From positions 3,534,001 to 3,598,000 of the forward strand of contig JAMSLZ010000002.1 in the NCBI GenBank assembly GCA_026027325.1: a DNA stretch of 64,000 nt, in the 5' to 3' direction. Each line of letters begins with the position of its first letter. Position 1 is the first letter of the stretch. This DNA comes from Actinomucor elegans (taxonomy: Eukaryota > Mucoromycota > Mucoromycetes > Mucorales > Mucoraceae). Position numbers and translations under genes: made by a program. Shown here piece after piece: positions 47,589-60,949 of the stretch. The notes beneath the pieces were generated by a model, which saw only the letters and a list, made by a program, of their open reading frames with translations, was not told the DNA's origin and ran no database searches.

Positions 47589-48252
47589 CGATAATTTCCT
47601 TATTCATGTCATTCATTTCAAAGCTTTAAACCTAATAAACCAACATTTATATATACCAACTATGCAAATTGTTTCAAGCATAGTAATGAATCATTTGTAT
47701 AAAAAGAAAAAAAAATAATTCTATCTTAATAATTGGTCCATGATAATTCAGAAGGTGGCCCATGAAACTCCTAGTGACCAAACTCAGAGCCGGCTGTACG
47801 ATAAACCACAATTCCGGTTAAGCATTCTTCTTGTTACTGAACACGGTGGCACAAGTTTGTAAAACTTGCTCTGGCATTTTGAAAGCTTCTATTAATGTAA
47901 CATTACACCAATTGTAGGTAATTTTTAGTGAAAGATTTAGGCTCCTTTATAAATGTAAAAGTTAGATATGCAGCTTCTTTATTGGTAGCCTTCTTCCAGT
48001 GTTGATTTTAGCAGATAGTGTAATGATTAAGTAACTTTATGCCGTTTAAAGATGGCAGCCTTTATGTGAAATTGAATGTAGAAAACTCGCCCAGTTAAAC
48101 AAAGAGCACTAATAAGTGCAATGGCTCATTCTGAGCATAGAGCACTAGCCAAAGATTTGAGTTTCCCGCTTAGAAATTGAAGATATAATATCATATTAGA
48201 TACATTTAGTTATTAAAAAGTATAATATATAGGCAATATTGCAACTATATAA

Positions 48253-48332
48253 CGGTCATAATATGTGCATTAATTCAGTATGGATATGAGCTAGCCATTG
48301 GATGCGATATTAAGTTGTAATTGGTTGAGAGG
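48253..48332 (+). repeat. Dispersed repeat family D, copy 9
   Basis: TTAATTCAGTATGGATATGA, then TTGGATGCGATATTAAG and AATTGGTTGAGAGG. Confidence 0.55.
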
Positions 48333-48431
48333 TATACTGATCATTATATCTAGATACGTCTATAAAGCCACGTGTGTTTGTACAGACAATCGCTAAATCA
48401 TGGCATACTCATTATCAACCATTCAAATAAC

Positions 48432-48515
48432 AATTCTAGTAGAAGTAGTGATTCACTTTGAGCTTTGACAGACAATCAAATGTGATATTAAAATGGAATT
48501 GATCAAGAAATGTGA
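48432..48515 (+). repeat. Dispersed repeat family D, copy 10
   Basis: AACAATTCTAGTAGAAGTAG, then CAATCAAATGTGATATTAAA and GGAATTGATCAAG. Confidence 0.6.
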
Positions 48516-49132
48516 AGTACTGAAAATGTGATGATATTTGAAAGAATCGTAAAGGTAGTACTTAAACCTAAGATACCGTTATCGATGCAGGATTGATGAC
48601 TCTCACAGGTTTAACTCAGTAGAGTACATACTAAGCAGTTTTTATATATTTTATGTGATATAAAATATGCAAACTGTGATTGCATTTCGACAAGATTCAA
48701 AATATGTATCACTGAATTCCATATTAAGGGTTCTCTGTACCATTTAATGCTCCACCTTATTACACATATACTCTGTTGAAATGTATTTTGCATCTTTATA
48801 CATTTTTAGCATGAACCTCCAGTGAACGAACTACAACGACTATTTGAAGAATCTCAAAAACATAGCTAAGGCTTTACTCATCACTACTGAGCAGAATTAT
48901 TTAAATGGTACCAAGCTCTTCTATTTCAGTAGTAAGATTAATACCCCACTTTAACAAGCTTTATATCCTTGGCATATTTAAGACACCCTAGATACAATCT
49001 AAAAGCAATATGAACATTAATCTTCTGCTTAAAAATGGTACGTCCACAATATAATAATTAAAAACAAAATCAAAACACCTTCGTGTAAATATTAACACCT
49101 TATTTAAAATCTCATATTGAATAGAAATTGTA

Positions 49133-49495
49133 TTGTCTATTATGAAACTAGTAAATGAGCAAAAAATAATATCTTGGGTTGACCTTGTTGAGGATATGAA
49201 AGACTTCATCATTAATCATTACAATGGAAAGAGCTTAAAACGCTATCGAAGAGACTGGAAAAGAATATTAAAGCTTAGTATACAGTCTATAGGCTATACG
49301 TTTGTAGAATTCGATAATTACGCGTGGACACTAATAGATGAAGCTATAAAAGATAAAAAAAATAATCAGAAAATAAGCACTAAAACAACATACTCCCGCT
49401 ATAAGCTATCTGAAGAAAAAACATGTGTGTTTAACCAATTTTTGTTGCTTTGCATCCATCTTACTATAATCGTTTTACCGCTAATTCAGCTGTAA
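49133..49495 (+). CDS. Small hypothetical ORF, 120 aa
   Basis: Open frame with start and stop. Basic and AT-rich, with a SLKRYRRDWKRILKL patch and a hydrophobic C-terminal stretch (FLLLCIHLTIIVLPLIQL). No family recognised, no splice evidence and no good promoter. It could be chance in AT-rich DNA or a decayed gene. Confidence 0.25.
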   Translation: MSIMKLVNEQKIISWVDLVEDMKDFIINHYNGKSLKRYRRDWKRILKLSIQSIGYTFVEFDNYAWTLIDEAIKDKKNNQKISTKTTYSRYKLSEEKTCVFNQFLLLCIHLTIIVLPLIQL

Positions 49496-50664
49496 TTGAA
49501 CTCATTATATGCATAGTACTAGTCCTTAGCAGGTTTTCCAATTTATTAGTAACATACGAATAAAGAATTCCACAGTCATCACAATAGTGTATAACATGCG
49601 CTTATTATTGAGTACATTGTAAGAAACTCGAGCCTCTCTTAGTTTTAAAACAAGAAGCCTTTACCTACAGGAATAACAACGAAAAGGTGGAGACTCTATT
49701 CCCAAAAAATAAATATTCCAGACCCCACATGCTGATGCTTTATATCGCTAGATTACTATCCAGGACTTCAAAGAACATCCTACAACCAGTTCTAAGATAA
49801 TAAAAGTATAAGTTTCATTAGAGAAAAAAAGATGGATGCCAACTACAAAGTTATTATCCGCCCGATTGATAGATAGGACCTCACGGTGCGCATAAATCCT
49901 TTTCCTTCATTGACTTTTCTGAAATAATAGAAAAATGTCGAAATGAAAAAAGTGATTTAACAAGGATTACATGAATTTTACTTGAGCATCAACTGAAGTA
50001 AAGACTATAACATAGTTCACTCAGAACGACGGAATTCTTCTTAAATAGAAGGTTGATATAAATGCTACTTTATTTCACAATAGCTGATCCATTTTAATAT
50101 ATAAAATACAGGTGGATAAGTTGATTTATAGATGCAGCCATAACTTGAGTATTTTATATATAATTAAACCTAAATAAAATATGTTTGCATTCTTTATAGC
50201 GAGGTTAGTCTAAAATAAGAATACACTTGCCTCAAAGCACTGACCTCATGCTTGATAAAATATAAGCGAATTTTCGAGAATTTGGATTTAAGAGTATAAC
50301 ATGATTTTTCAGAATATTAATATAATATATACTCTGAGCTAGAAGAACTTAATTGGGGTAATACATAATGATATACAGTTATTGAGCCATAGTACAACAA
50401 TGAGGAATGAAAAATGATGGGTTATTGACGTACATGCATTTATTTATAAATTAAGAAAAAAAAAAGAAAAAAAAAGCATTAGCCTTCATCAAATAGCGTA
50501 ATGCTTTTTGTCTGACTGGGGTTGAATACGTAAAGTGTACATATTGACGAATGTAATTGACAACAGTACAGTTATCTAAAGTTAGAAAATACAGTTGTAA
50601 GAAAGGGTAATAATGATGGATAATATATATAAAAAAAATCTAAGAAGAGTGATTGATGCTGTTT

Positions 50665-53600
50665 TTATCGTCTAGGCTTTCTACGAAGATAAACCAGCGA
50701 AAGGAAAACGATGATATTAAAGACAAAGAAGGCTATGAGGATACCAAGATTACGCCACTTGTGAGCAGCGTCCCATTCAAATCTCGAAGAATAAAATTCG
50801 GGACCTGAATTATAAGCACAGTAACCACACATTTCAGGTTGAGTAGCATTGGGATTGGCAAGATAACCTGGTGAACCGAAGCTAAAGAAGTTGGCCATGT
50901 ATTCGCCACAAGTTTGATTTGGTGGAGGACTGAACTTGAGCAAATCATTTTCGTTACAAACAATAGTAAGATGTTCCAATTCGTTGACAGCGAGACCTTC
51001 AATATAGTAATGGAATGGATCAAGCCAGTACATCCAGGAGCTCCAGAACTTGGGCATCTGAGAGGGCGCTTGCATCATACCAGCAAACAAGATAAGCATA
51101 GAAATAACCAAAGGGTTAATAACAGAAGCCATCAATGGAGACTCAGATACAGCGGCAATAACAAAACCAAGAGTGACAGCCCAGCAAACCAACATGCTGA
51201 ACATGATATAGAAATAACCTGATGACTCTGAAGCAGTGCTCATACCAGCAGTCCAGTAGAAACCAAACATGAAGCATGCAGAGAAAAAGAAGATATAAGG
51301 CATTTCAACAAGAACCGCAGAAACACCCCAGGGCAACCAACTATAATAACGAGAGGCGTATTCACGTCTAAAGAACATTCTTTCTGTGATGAACTTGGGT
51401 TGAGCCAAAATAATCAGAGTCATTGCCATGATAAAGGTACCAAAGAGAGCAAAGAGTTTGTTGGTTAAATCAGACACAGAGTTTCCAAGCTTCCAGAAAG
51501 TGAAACCGGTAATCAAGGCAGTAAACATAACGTTGAGGAAACGGCCAATGTTATAATCAGGAGAACGCCAGTAAGCCAAAGCCATACGTTTGTAAACCAA
51601 CTTGAATTGAGTACCCAAGCTTGTGGCATACGTGCTAGCTTGACGGGAAGGGTTAGGGTCAGAAATGCTGTGAATTTCTTCTAGTTCAGCATGCAAAGCC
51701 TTGGCTTCAGCAGATTGCTCCCAAATATTGGCCCAATCAGCCTTTGCTTTACCAGCAGTACCAGCACCGACACATTCAAGGATATATTCAGCAGGATTGG
51801 CATCGGGAGAGCACTTGGGGCCACCGTTACTTTCAAAGTAGCTGATCATAGTTTTAGAATCTTTGCCAATTTCGCCATGATATGCAGTACGACCACCTCT
51901 GACTAACAAGAGAAGATGATCGAAATGCTCAAAGAGAATAGCGGAAGGTTGATGAATTGTACACAAGACAGGCCATCCAGAATCAGCGAGTTTACGAATG
52001 AAACGAATGATATTATACGAACTTTGAGCATCCAAGCCAGAAGTAGGTTCATCAAGGAAAAGAAGCTTAGGTTTGCCGACCAGTTCCATACCAATTGTCA
52101 GACGCTTGCGTTCTTCAACAGAGATACCATAGCCAGTTTCAACTTGACCAATTTGAGCATCACCAATATCCTCCATTTCCAAAAGTTCAAGAATGGTTTC
52201 AACATACGCATCCTTTTCTTCCTTGGGAACCTCATTGGGTTGACGAAGATAGGCAGAGAAACGAAGAGCCTCACGAACAGTAACGGCAGGCTGATGGACA
52301 TCCATTTGTTCACAGTAACCAGTAATACGTTCAAAATCGCACATGAGAGCCTCATTATTCAAGTAGACACGACCTTCGACCTTACCAATGGTCTTACGAC
52401 GGGCCAAGACATCCAAAAGTGTAGTCTTACCAGCACCAGAGGAACCCATCAAGGCAGTCAAATGACCAGGACGGACAACACCAGAGACATGGTTTAAAAG
52501 TTGAAGCTCACCGCCCTTGATAGGAACCGTATAATCAATATTTTGCCAGGAGAATGTAGTACCATCAGAGACATTGTCCATTTTGCTACTGATGTTAGCT
52601 TGCTTGCGGAGTCTGGCTTCCTCTTCTTCAGCAGTACGAGGCTTGGGAGCTTTTCCAGGCAAATAGAGCTTGGTAAGAGTACCAGACTTACTTAAACCAA
52701 CAAGTTCCATTGCTGTAGCAGTCAAAAAAGTAAACAACAAGAAAAAGCCAATTACGACGATGAAATCGGGAGCCCACATATGCTCAGGCTTGTAACTAAG
52801 GTAATCATTCAAGTAATCATCACCGCGGACAAAACTTTCACCAGGTTTACCACCAGTCATTGTGCACACACGGTAATTCCAATCATCATAACCAGGACCG
52901 AAAGGAACAGAGTTACCGACACCATCACAGCCATATTCTTCACCACCTAGCTCATTGATGAGCAGAGCCTTGTAACAATACGTCATAGGATTGATCCAGT
53001 AAATCCATGAGAGCCAAGGGTGCATCTTGTTGTAAGGAATGGTATAACCAGTGTAGTTGGTCACAGCAATAAGGATGACACCAGACATTTGTGTGGCAAG
53101 GAAGAAATTGGAAGTGGAAGCACCAAAGAGTCTGAAAAAGCCGTTCATGCACAAGTTCATGAAGAACAAGATGATAAAGAAACTAAAGAAAGCACCAGCG
53201 GTCAGTTTCAAGCCCATCATAAAGTAGGCACAGATCTCAAAGAGGAAAACTTGAACTAAAGCATATGGAATATCCATCACAACTTGAGCAATGTAAAAGG
53301 CCGAAGGACGATAAAGAGCATACTGTTTGTGCTTTTCAAGAATAGGACGACCCATCAAGAAGTTGACCAATTCAGACTGAGAGATAAAAGAATTAAACAA
53401 GACAGCAAAGAAAAGCGCACCTCCTCTACTGAAAGCACCGGCACCGTCAGTAGCCATCTTGAAGAAACATGAAGCAGTAATGAGAGATTGAATGAGAATA
53501 GTACCATAACGTGAGATTAAAGCGCCCATATCTGTGATATTGAGATAATATTGACGAATAGTAAGAGCTTTAACTTGTTGATAAAAGGAAGCAGTGTAAG

Positions 53601-55153
53601 GTGTGTTCTTGTTAGCGTGCTTTTGATGTTCTTCGTCAACAGCCTTTTTAAATGAATCTGCAGGTTTTTCATTTTCAATAGCAGCTTCATATTCTGCAAA
53701 CTCGGCCATGGCCTGTTTGTAAACTCGAGATTCGAGGTATCTCTTTTCAAAATCAATAGCAAACTTGGGAGCGGAATGTTCAAATCCTGGCTTTATTTCA
53801 CGTTCGTTGGGATTACAGATACCAGTCAAGAAATCAGGAATAGATTTACGGCTAGGACAATGGAAACCAAGTGATTCAAAATATTCCTTGGCTCCTTCAA
53901 TAGGACCAAAGTAAAGACATCGGCCTTCATCCAACAAGAGTACTTTATCAAAAAGAGCAAAGATGCTATTTGAAGCTTGATAGAGAGTTGCGATGGTGGT
54001 CTTCTTGAAAACGTCAGTCATAATACGGAGAGAGCGAACATAATCCAGGGCAGAAGCGGCATCGAGACCACGAGTAGAACAGTCCCAACAGTTGATTGAA
54101 CTAGAAGTGGTCATTTGTTCAGCAATAGACATACGCTTACGTTCACCACCAGAGAGGCCACGAACCCAAGCATTTCCTACCATGGTGTTCATTTGCTTGG
54201 TAAGGCCGAGCATATTACCGAGCATGTATAAGACCTTGTTAACGAAATCAGCTTTAGATTCTTCAGGAAGTCGTTTACCAGGTGTCTTCATACGAAGAGC
54301 AAACTGAAGTGTTTGCTTAGTAGTTAAAGTAGGGTAATGTTGATCTTCTTCTTCATTGTAACAGACTTGACCACGATAACGTTTGGCGAAGGTTTTGGCA
54401 TCGATACCACCATAGCTGATAGTACCGTCAACATCTGTATATGATCCGCGCATATTGGCCATCACTTTAAGGAAACTAGTACAGCCAGCGCCGGGACGAC
54501 CAAGAACAAGCAGCATTTCGCCTTCTTTACAATGGCCAGTGATATCATTCAAGATGACTTTCTTGTTCTTGCTGACACCAATGCCCATGAACTTCCAGAA
54601 TTGAAGGAATGTAAATACTGTTGGAATAGTGTGTGTATCAGCAGCTTCACCCTATGATTAAAATTCAGTTAATAACTGCAATGATGCATTTGATTATTTG
54701 CATTTTTTTTTTTTACCTTAACTGTCAAATTCTTCCAAATAAGACCGAGATTTTTTAATTCGTGGCCAGCAGAGCTATGATCTCGGCGAAGGCCGTTGAG
54801 GAATTCGTCAAGGTTAAATTCATCAGCTTCAGCAGTACCTTCTTCTAATTTACTGGCATGAGCTGAGACACGACTGATACGGGATAGTTCACGTTTCAGT
54901 TCGCCGTATTCGCCTTTGGCGGCTGCAAGATAAGGTAAAAAATTAGTAAAATTTTGAGACTTTGCTGTATAGCATTGATCGTACCTGCAATATTGACGGC
55001 ATTTGCATCAGGTTCACCGTATGAATCATCGTTTGCATTCGTGTAATCGTAAAGACCATTTTGAAATATAGTTTGTGTGGATCCATCGCTTGAGTGTCGA
55101 TCAGACTCACGACTTTTGTCTCCACGAGCTGGGAGAAAGCTGTTGGAAGTCAT
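50665..55153 (-). CDS. PDR-type (ABCG) full-size ABC transporter
   Basis: Three exons, complement(50665..54651, 54717..54922, 54985..55153), give 1453 aa, the normal size for fungal pleiotropic drug resistance pumps. Layout is the PDR order (nucleotide domain then six membrane segments, twice). First nucleotide domain: GRPGAGCTSFLK (Cys for the Walker A Lys, as usual in this family), signature VRGLSGGERKRMSIAE, degenerate Walker B NCWDCSTRGLDAA. Second domain: GSSGAGKTTLLD, signature region VEERKRLTIGMEL, Walker B LLFLDEPTSGLDAQ. Conserved periplasmic and membrane blocks include NEFEG-like LLINELGGEEYGC and YWLDPFHYYIEGL. Such pumps sit in the plasma membrane and export hydrophobic compounds, often azoles; the substrate is not readable here. 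Introns fall only in the N-terminal region. The promoter side (55154-55500) has TATATAAAAGTG on the minus strand at about 55262-55273. Confidence 0.95.
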
Positions 55154-56742
55154 TTATTTAATAGAATATCTGAACTGTATAAGCGAAGTGCCGTGGAAAT
55201 TCAATAAAAGATATTAAAGAGAAATAAAGATTGACTTAAGGGACAAAACCTTGATGGATTTACACTTTTATATACGATCATATCTTGCATTTTTGAGTGC
55301 CGTAGTTTTTCCGTGAAAAATTTCACTAATACGGCACCCAAAGCCCGGCCCTATGAGGAAGCCTGGAAGCAAGAAGGCGGAGAATACGATATAGCTCCGT
55401 AATCAGACTGTAAGATCAATTTGTAAGATCGAGTTTACGTGTGCCGCCACTATAACCTTTAAATATAGCTATACAGAATCCTTGATAGTCACTTAGGTAA
55501 CACGAATTCCATATCATATACGGATAAAAACGTAATTTATTGTGGGGTCTCGTTCTTTATCTTGTCTCCAGATAGTTTCGATAAGGATGAGCTAAGTAGG
55601 GAATGACAAATAGCATTGTCAATAATGAACGCAGCGGCTCAATCAATGCATTTCCCGTCCGTTGACCGTGAAATAGAATGATCTATCTTTCAGCGAATCT
55701 AAATAAAGCTTAAGCTATTCAGACTTTATCTGTTGTGTAAAATGATATTGCCGGTACTACCGACGTAATTGGTCTTTGGATTCAAATAAACATTTTACTC
55801 CCCAATGAAAAAGCTTCTGAAATCACGGTAATTTGATTCTAAGCCCGTTGTTTACCAGGTTCTCGGCTATCCTCTTCCACGCCCTATGATTGGCTCAATC
55901 AATATCATGTTCTCTCGGAATTGAATTAGAGTAACACCGATTGATTTGAGTCATCTCCTTATCCCATTGTTTAGAAATGATTGAATGGCCTGTTTTGCTC
56001 ATTTAGTCCTAGAAAGTAACAATATCAAAATGATAACTATTGAAAGGTTATACAATATTATTCGGAAGTCGGCTCCTTTAATGAAAAGCTTAATTCTAAT
56101 ACTGAAACGGCAGAATGACGCTTGTTTTGTTACTTGTTTAGGGACATTCGGCATCATCGTTAGACGCATTTGCAAGGCTCTTTTTTTTTCGTATTGGATT
56201 CTTATCACGTTATCATAAACCGCCTAAATTCAGGGTTATTCGAAACACTGTTGAGTCAAATGTCGTGTTTAACTTAATGTTCTCTAGTTTGTTTTGCGTT
56301 TTTGAAGGCGAAATGGATCTGCGAGCTGTTTCGATTGTATCACGCAAAAGTCAACGTATATCGAAGAATCAGAGGTTACCTACATTTTTCCGTATTTTGA
56401 TAGCATATCAAAGCAGCGCCGCACATAATAATTGGTGCTCTGCATGTAACTATTAGATATAATATGCACTTAATGAATCTAAGGTGTGACAATAACATGC
56501 GGTAACGAGCATGTAGCACTGTGGCAAAAGGGTATTTTTGCCAAGATAATTAGGAGAAAGGATTCTTCCTATAGACGCGTCGTACTAACGTTTGATAGGT
56601 GGCGTAACGGACAATATGGACTCAAAGCTTACTGTATTTTTCCATGGTTCATACTTGTTTATTTACAATATAAATTTTCTATAAAGGAGTAGAAATGAGA
56701 TAGACAAAGTTCCAGAATCTATGATTACACAGAACTTGATAA

Positions 56743-56773
<31 letters not shown>

Positions 56774-56849
56774 CATTCATTTTACTAATGATGGGTAAGC
56801 AATTGCGATTGAGATCTTGAATACATCGGCACAAAACCGAGGTTTCGCC

Positions 56850-56925
56850 CGATGCCGTAACTCATTCTGCACAGGGACCATATTAATCATAATATGCGAC
56901 ATTTAACCGGGATCGGTAGGGAAAT
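56850..56925 (+). repeat. Dispersed repeat family D, copy 11
   Basis: One of the best copies: GATGCCGTAACTCATTCTGC, then ATAATATGCGACATTTAACC and GGGATCGGTAGGG. Confidence 0.7.
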
Positions 56926-57039
56926 AAATGGAATTGATTCTACTATCATAGAAATTACATGTAATTTACATTTATCTTTCGACAAGCAAAATAAATAAGC
57001 TCTCCTATATATATATATATATATCTAGATAAATATCCT

Positions 57040-57103
57040 AATAATAAGTTTAGTAGTGCATTCTTATCGGATGCTATATTGGACCAAGATTGATTGAGAA
57101 TTC
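57040..57103 (+). repeat. Dispersed repeat family D, copy 12
   Basis: ATCGGATGCTATATTGGACC, then AAGATTGATTGAG. Confidence 0.62.
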
Positions 57104-57883
57104 AATAAATTTATTCGAAATGTATAAGCTAATTCTAATCAATAAAATATAATATAATACTACTGACATTTAAATCGAAATATTATTTCAGTGGATCCAA
57201 AAGATCATCTTGAACATGCACTGGTCATCAAATGTGACAGAAATTCAATATGAGTCGTTTCCTTCATAGTTGTGATCGACCCCAACCAATGAATGCACCC
57301 CATTCTACCTAGAGGCCTTTACGACTAGTCCAACCAAACGGCCTCCTTATATCCGCAGGTATTTGTAAGTAGTAAACCACAACCACTTATTAAACGTAGA
57401 AGTACTGGATTTTTCAAGCATTTAGCCGTTGCTCAGAGTCTCATTATTTAAAATATAAAAATACAGTAAGCGGAGGTCCAAATGAACGTCTGCGACAATC
57501 ATTTTTGGTGTTACGATACCTCCTCCATATCGGCAACAGGTATAGATATGATAAGAAAGCTGGCAGTATAAATACAACACATCGTGGCCATTGTAATGAA
57601 TGGGTTTTATAACAGTTTATAGTAATAATCCCGTCTTGGATAGCTAGAAGAGAATGACATGTTTCATAGTTAAATCACAATATTTAGCTTCACTTTCTCA
57701 TAGCAACTATATCATTTGAAAGACAACTTAGTTTTTTAAAAGTTGTGCTTAGCGCTAATTCTACAAATTTATATTGGAACTGCTAAAGGTCATGCTTTTA
57801 ATTTAAGATTGATTTTCGAGCTATCATAATAGACAACTATAATTTAGAATCCGAGTAAATCAATATAGCTCACAAATTAAATC

Positions 57884-57960
57884 GAGAGATCTCGGCCAGT
57901 ATCGGTCCACTGTCACATCTAAATAGTAAATCATACTCAGAATAAGTTGCAGCGCCTGAA
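57884..57960 (-). repeat. Dispersed repeat family D, copy 13
   Basis: GAGATCTCGGCCAGTATCGG, TCCACTGTCACATC, then ACTCAGAATAAGTTGCAGCG. Confidence 0.68.
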
Positions 57961-59029
57961 TCAGCCTCAATTTAAATGCAATATAACAAAGTGCTAAAGA
58001 GATATGCTAGCTAATAACTTTTATTAGCCAAATTACTGTTTTTTCTGCTGGTTTAATACTTCTATACAAGGGTGTATACGCATATGTTGATACACAAATT
58101 GATTCACTTTTAATATTAGTGAGAAGCTTGCATTGTATGTATTCGATTACAGCCATAGCTGTGATGATGTCAAAATGGGCGAATATCAAAAAAATCAAGG
58201 ATAGATCCTTAGGGTCAGACTTTTCAATACAGCGCCTTTTTGCGGAGTGTGAAGACGAAAGGCATAATCAACTAATACCGTAGGTAGAATGCCTACAAGA
58301 CTATGCAAATATTTTATGTGATATAATATGCTCGAGCTATAGTCGTCTTTCCAACGAAAAGAAGAAGTCAAGTTTCTTATAATTCGCTTTACTGGTAACC
58401 AGGAGTGCAAAAAAAAAAGGTGGACATACGTTTTTATTTTGTATCTTTTATTAATGCATTATTGGTATTTTGAATATGCTATTGCATTCGCATTATCCAT
58501 ACGGCTTCTGGAAACTTTTTGTGGCTCAAGACGAAAAACTGAGGCAAGACTGTTTAAGCTGCAAAACCATTTATGCTAGACGTTGCTTTTAGTACTATAC
58601 AATCAAATTGTTAGGTTACTTATTTCCAAGATTTGTGGATAAGGGATCCATCATTTCAGAGAAAAATGTAAAGTGAGTTCTGAGATAAAGGTTCTGGCTT
58701 CTGAGATTCATACCAACCGAAACAGGATTAATAGGTTGGTTAGCTAAAAACAACCACGAGAATTAAACGAAAGTTTTCGCTTCATATAGCCCTTCTCTCG
58801 TCGTGTAATTACCACTCAAAGATTGGCCTATATTGATCGATTGTGTCAACAGACTAATGAACTTATTAACGATAATTTCTCGGAGAAAAAGGATGTACAT
58901 GAAATGGTATGATCATTTCTGGGCTTTTAGATATTGATTTAGTTTAGGAGGGCCATTAAATACGAACTATCCCCCACTATCTTATGAAGCATTACTGGAT
59001 ACTAGTCGGTTCAAAAGACTCTAAAATGA

Positions 59030-59110
59030 AAGCAGCTATGTATTTCCAACAGTTTTTTGTTCGCATGGATCGCTAATCAGATGCGACATTTGATCAAGGT
59101 CTGTTGAGTG
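59030..59110 (+). repeat. Dispersed repeat family D, copy 14
   Basis: TTCGCATGGATCGCTAATCA, GATGCGACATTTGATCAAGG, then TCTGTTGAG. Confidence 0.68.
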
Positions 59111-59211
59111 AACCACTGGCCATTGGCACTAGACCACATAAAATACATGTCTTTTAAAACCAATTGATAAAATAAAGTAGTACACTTATTAAACTTTAGT
59201 CAAATAATAGG

Positions 59212-59283
59212 GGCATTAAATACAATAATTCATTTGGGATACCTATATCCATTAGATACAATATTGGTTGATGACCAATCGAG
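59212..59283 (+). repeat. Dispersed repeat family D, copy 15
   Basis: Weaker copy: ATTAGATACAATATTGGTTG, then ACCAATCGAGG. Confidence 0.5.
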
Positions 59284-60385
59284 GAATAATAGTTAAAAAT
59301 GATCCAATTTCAGAAAAATCATAAAAATACATATACTTGGACCGAAATGTTTAACATTATGTTTTTTTTTGTGCAGAGCAAAGGTAATCTCTTCGAGGCA
59401 TCATTTGTTGTTCAACTGATTGAAAGCATTCGAAATCATACATATATATTTACTTTTTATTCTAGTTTATTTTTTTTTAAAAAAAACATATGAACCAGAA
59501 TAGGATTTTCGATATTTAAGCATTATATTTGAGAAACAGACGATAGAAATCTAAATATTGGAAACTGCATTCATTTGGCGATGTTACGATTGGCTGACAA
59601 TAATTGAATATATTTTTTCTGTCAAAGATGATACTCCTCGGTTTTGTTTCTCAAACTATCACACTTAAGGAGGAAGATGGGAATACGCATGAAGAAAGAT
59701 TTTAGAATTATATAATCTACTTGAGTTGCTTTAAGTTGATCTATGAATAAGAAAAATACTGGGACAGTTGAAACGTGATTTAGCGATATTTGCACAGAAT
59801 AAAATGATGTGCTCGCTAATTAAAGTAAAACGTTGTTTTCTTCAAACCCTTATAGCTGTTATAATCATACACTCGTGTGCTCCTTTGGTAAATATATATA
59901 TATGTGTGTGTGTATTTGCTATTCTTATCATCCTTACTAAACCATTACTGCCTATTAGCTATACCTTCAAATGCAGCCCTAACAATCTACAAAAAAGGAA
60001 ATGTTTGAGAAGTTCGGCCTAAGGGTAATCATCTAGAATGAGGGGTCAGTTCCAGTCAATTGAGTTTAAACAGCGTTGTCTACTATATTGGCAAAGTACG
60101 ACATGTTTAGGACAAAAACTAAACTTTTTAGGCCAAGATAATTAGCTTGAGATGTGAAAAAAGTGTTCATTAATCCAGTTTTTCTCGGCGAAGTCAGAGA
60201 AAATGTATTGAAGTTTTAAACTTTATTACGAATAATAACGGAGCGACTGTAGCACAATCATTTCATATCTATGGAGGATTTTATCATAAAATGTGAGTTC
60301 AAATTGAACTAATTCTGAGGCATATTGCTTGTAGAAAAAGCGAATTACTGAGCTCTTTTTTTATGATGGAAAAGTCCAATTGATG

Positions 60386-60426
<41 letters not shown>

Positions 60427-60599
60427 GTTTTCAATTTAATGACTTGGCCTAGATTTTTTTTGTCTTAGATGCACTTCGTCAATATAGTAGATAGCGCTGT
60501 TCAAATTCAATTTGGTTGGAATCACCCAGTAAACAGATTTTTCAGTCCAAATATACCACTCTTTCTGAAATCGGGCCGTTTTTTTAACCACACTTCTGT

Positions 60600-60680
60600 T
60601 CCTCAACTGAATCTGGTTTAATATCACATTTGAAAGCCAATATACGTTTAGATTGGACAATTGTACCTACTAAGGCCGTG
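60600..60680 (-). repeat. Dispersed repeat family D, copy 16
   Basis: CTCAACTGAATCTGGTTTAA, TATCACATTTGAAAGCC, and a weaker far half. Confidence 0.6.
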
Positions 60681-60796
60681 AATTAACTAAAATTCACTCG
60701 GTATATTATATTTCAGAAATTGGCTATAATAATGGGTGTATAATATATTCATGGACATGTATTTTATTATACAGCCCGCAGGCTCGAATGATCGGT

Positions 60797-60876
60797 AGAT
60801 CTCTTGATCGATCACGGTTAAATGTCACATTTAATGATGAGTTCATGTGTTTAACAAGTTACTGCGTCTATTAGAG
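60797..60876 (-). repeat. Dispersed repeat family D, copy 17
   Basis: GATCGATCACGGTTAAATGT, CACATTTAATGATG, then AGTTACTGCGTCTATTAGAG. Confidence 0.7.
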
Positions 60877-60949
60877 TATATGCTTGATTGTTATACAATG
60901 AGTATATTATCTTTGTCAGTAATACTGATTAGTGTTCAAACGCTTCATT

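Larger units (their letters stand above)
47589..50664. other. Intergenic, two dispersed repeats and a small ORF
   Basis: Over 3 kb without a convincing gene. It contains family D copies at 48253-48332 and 48432-48515 and the small open frame 49133-49495. A purine run (50455-50476) lies near the 3' end of the ABC transporter gene. Confidence 0.5.

Noticed and set aside
50914..54307. Several open frames antisense or overlapping in the ABC transporter region
   Set aside because: They are shadows of the conserved PDR transporter frame and have no own signals.
55154..55330. Possible pleiotropic drug response element upstream of the ABC transporter
   Set aside because: Only CCGTGGA- and TCCGTGA-like words are present, not the palindromic TCCGCGGA form, and yeast regulators may not exist in this lineage.
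60436..60660. Possible transposase fragment (YYIDEVHLRQKKSRP)
   Set aside because: A single short match; its start lies in repeat family D copy 16 and no other transposase motif is in frame.
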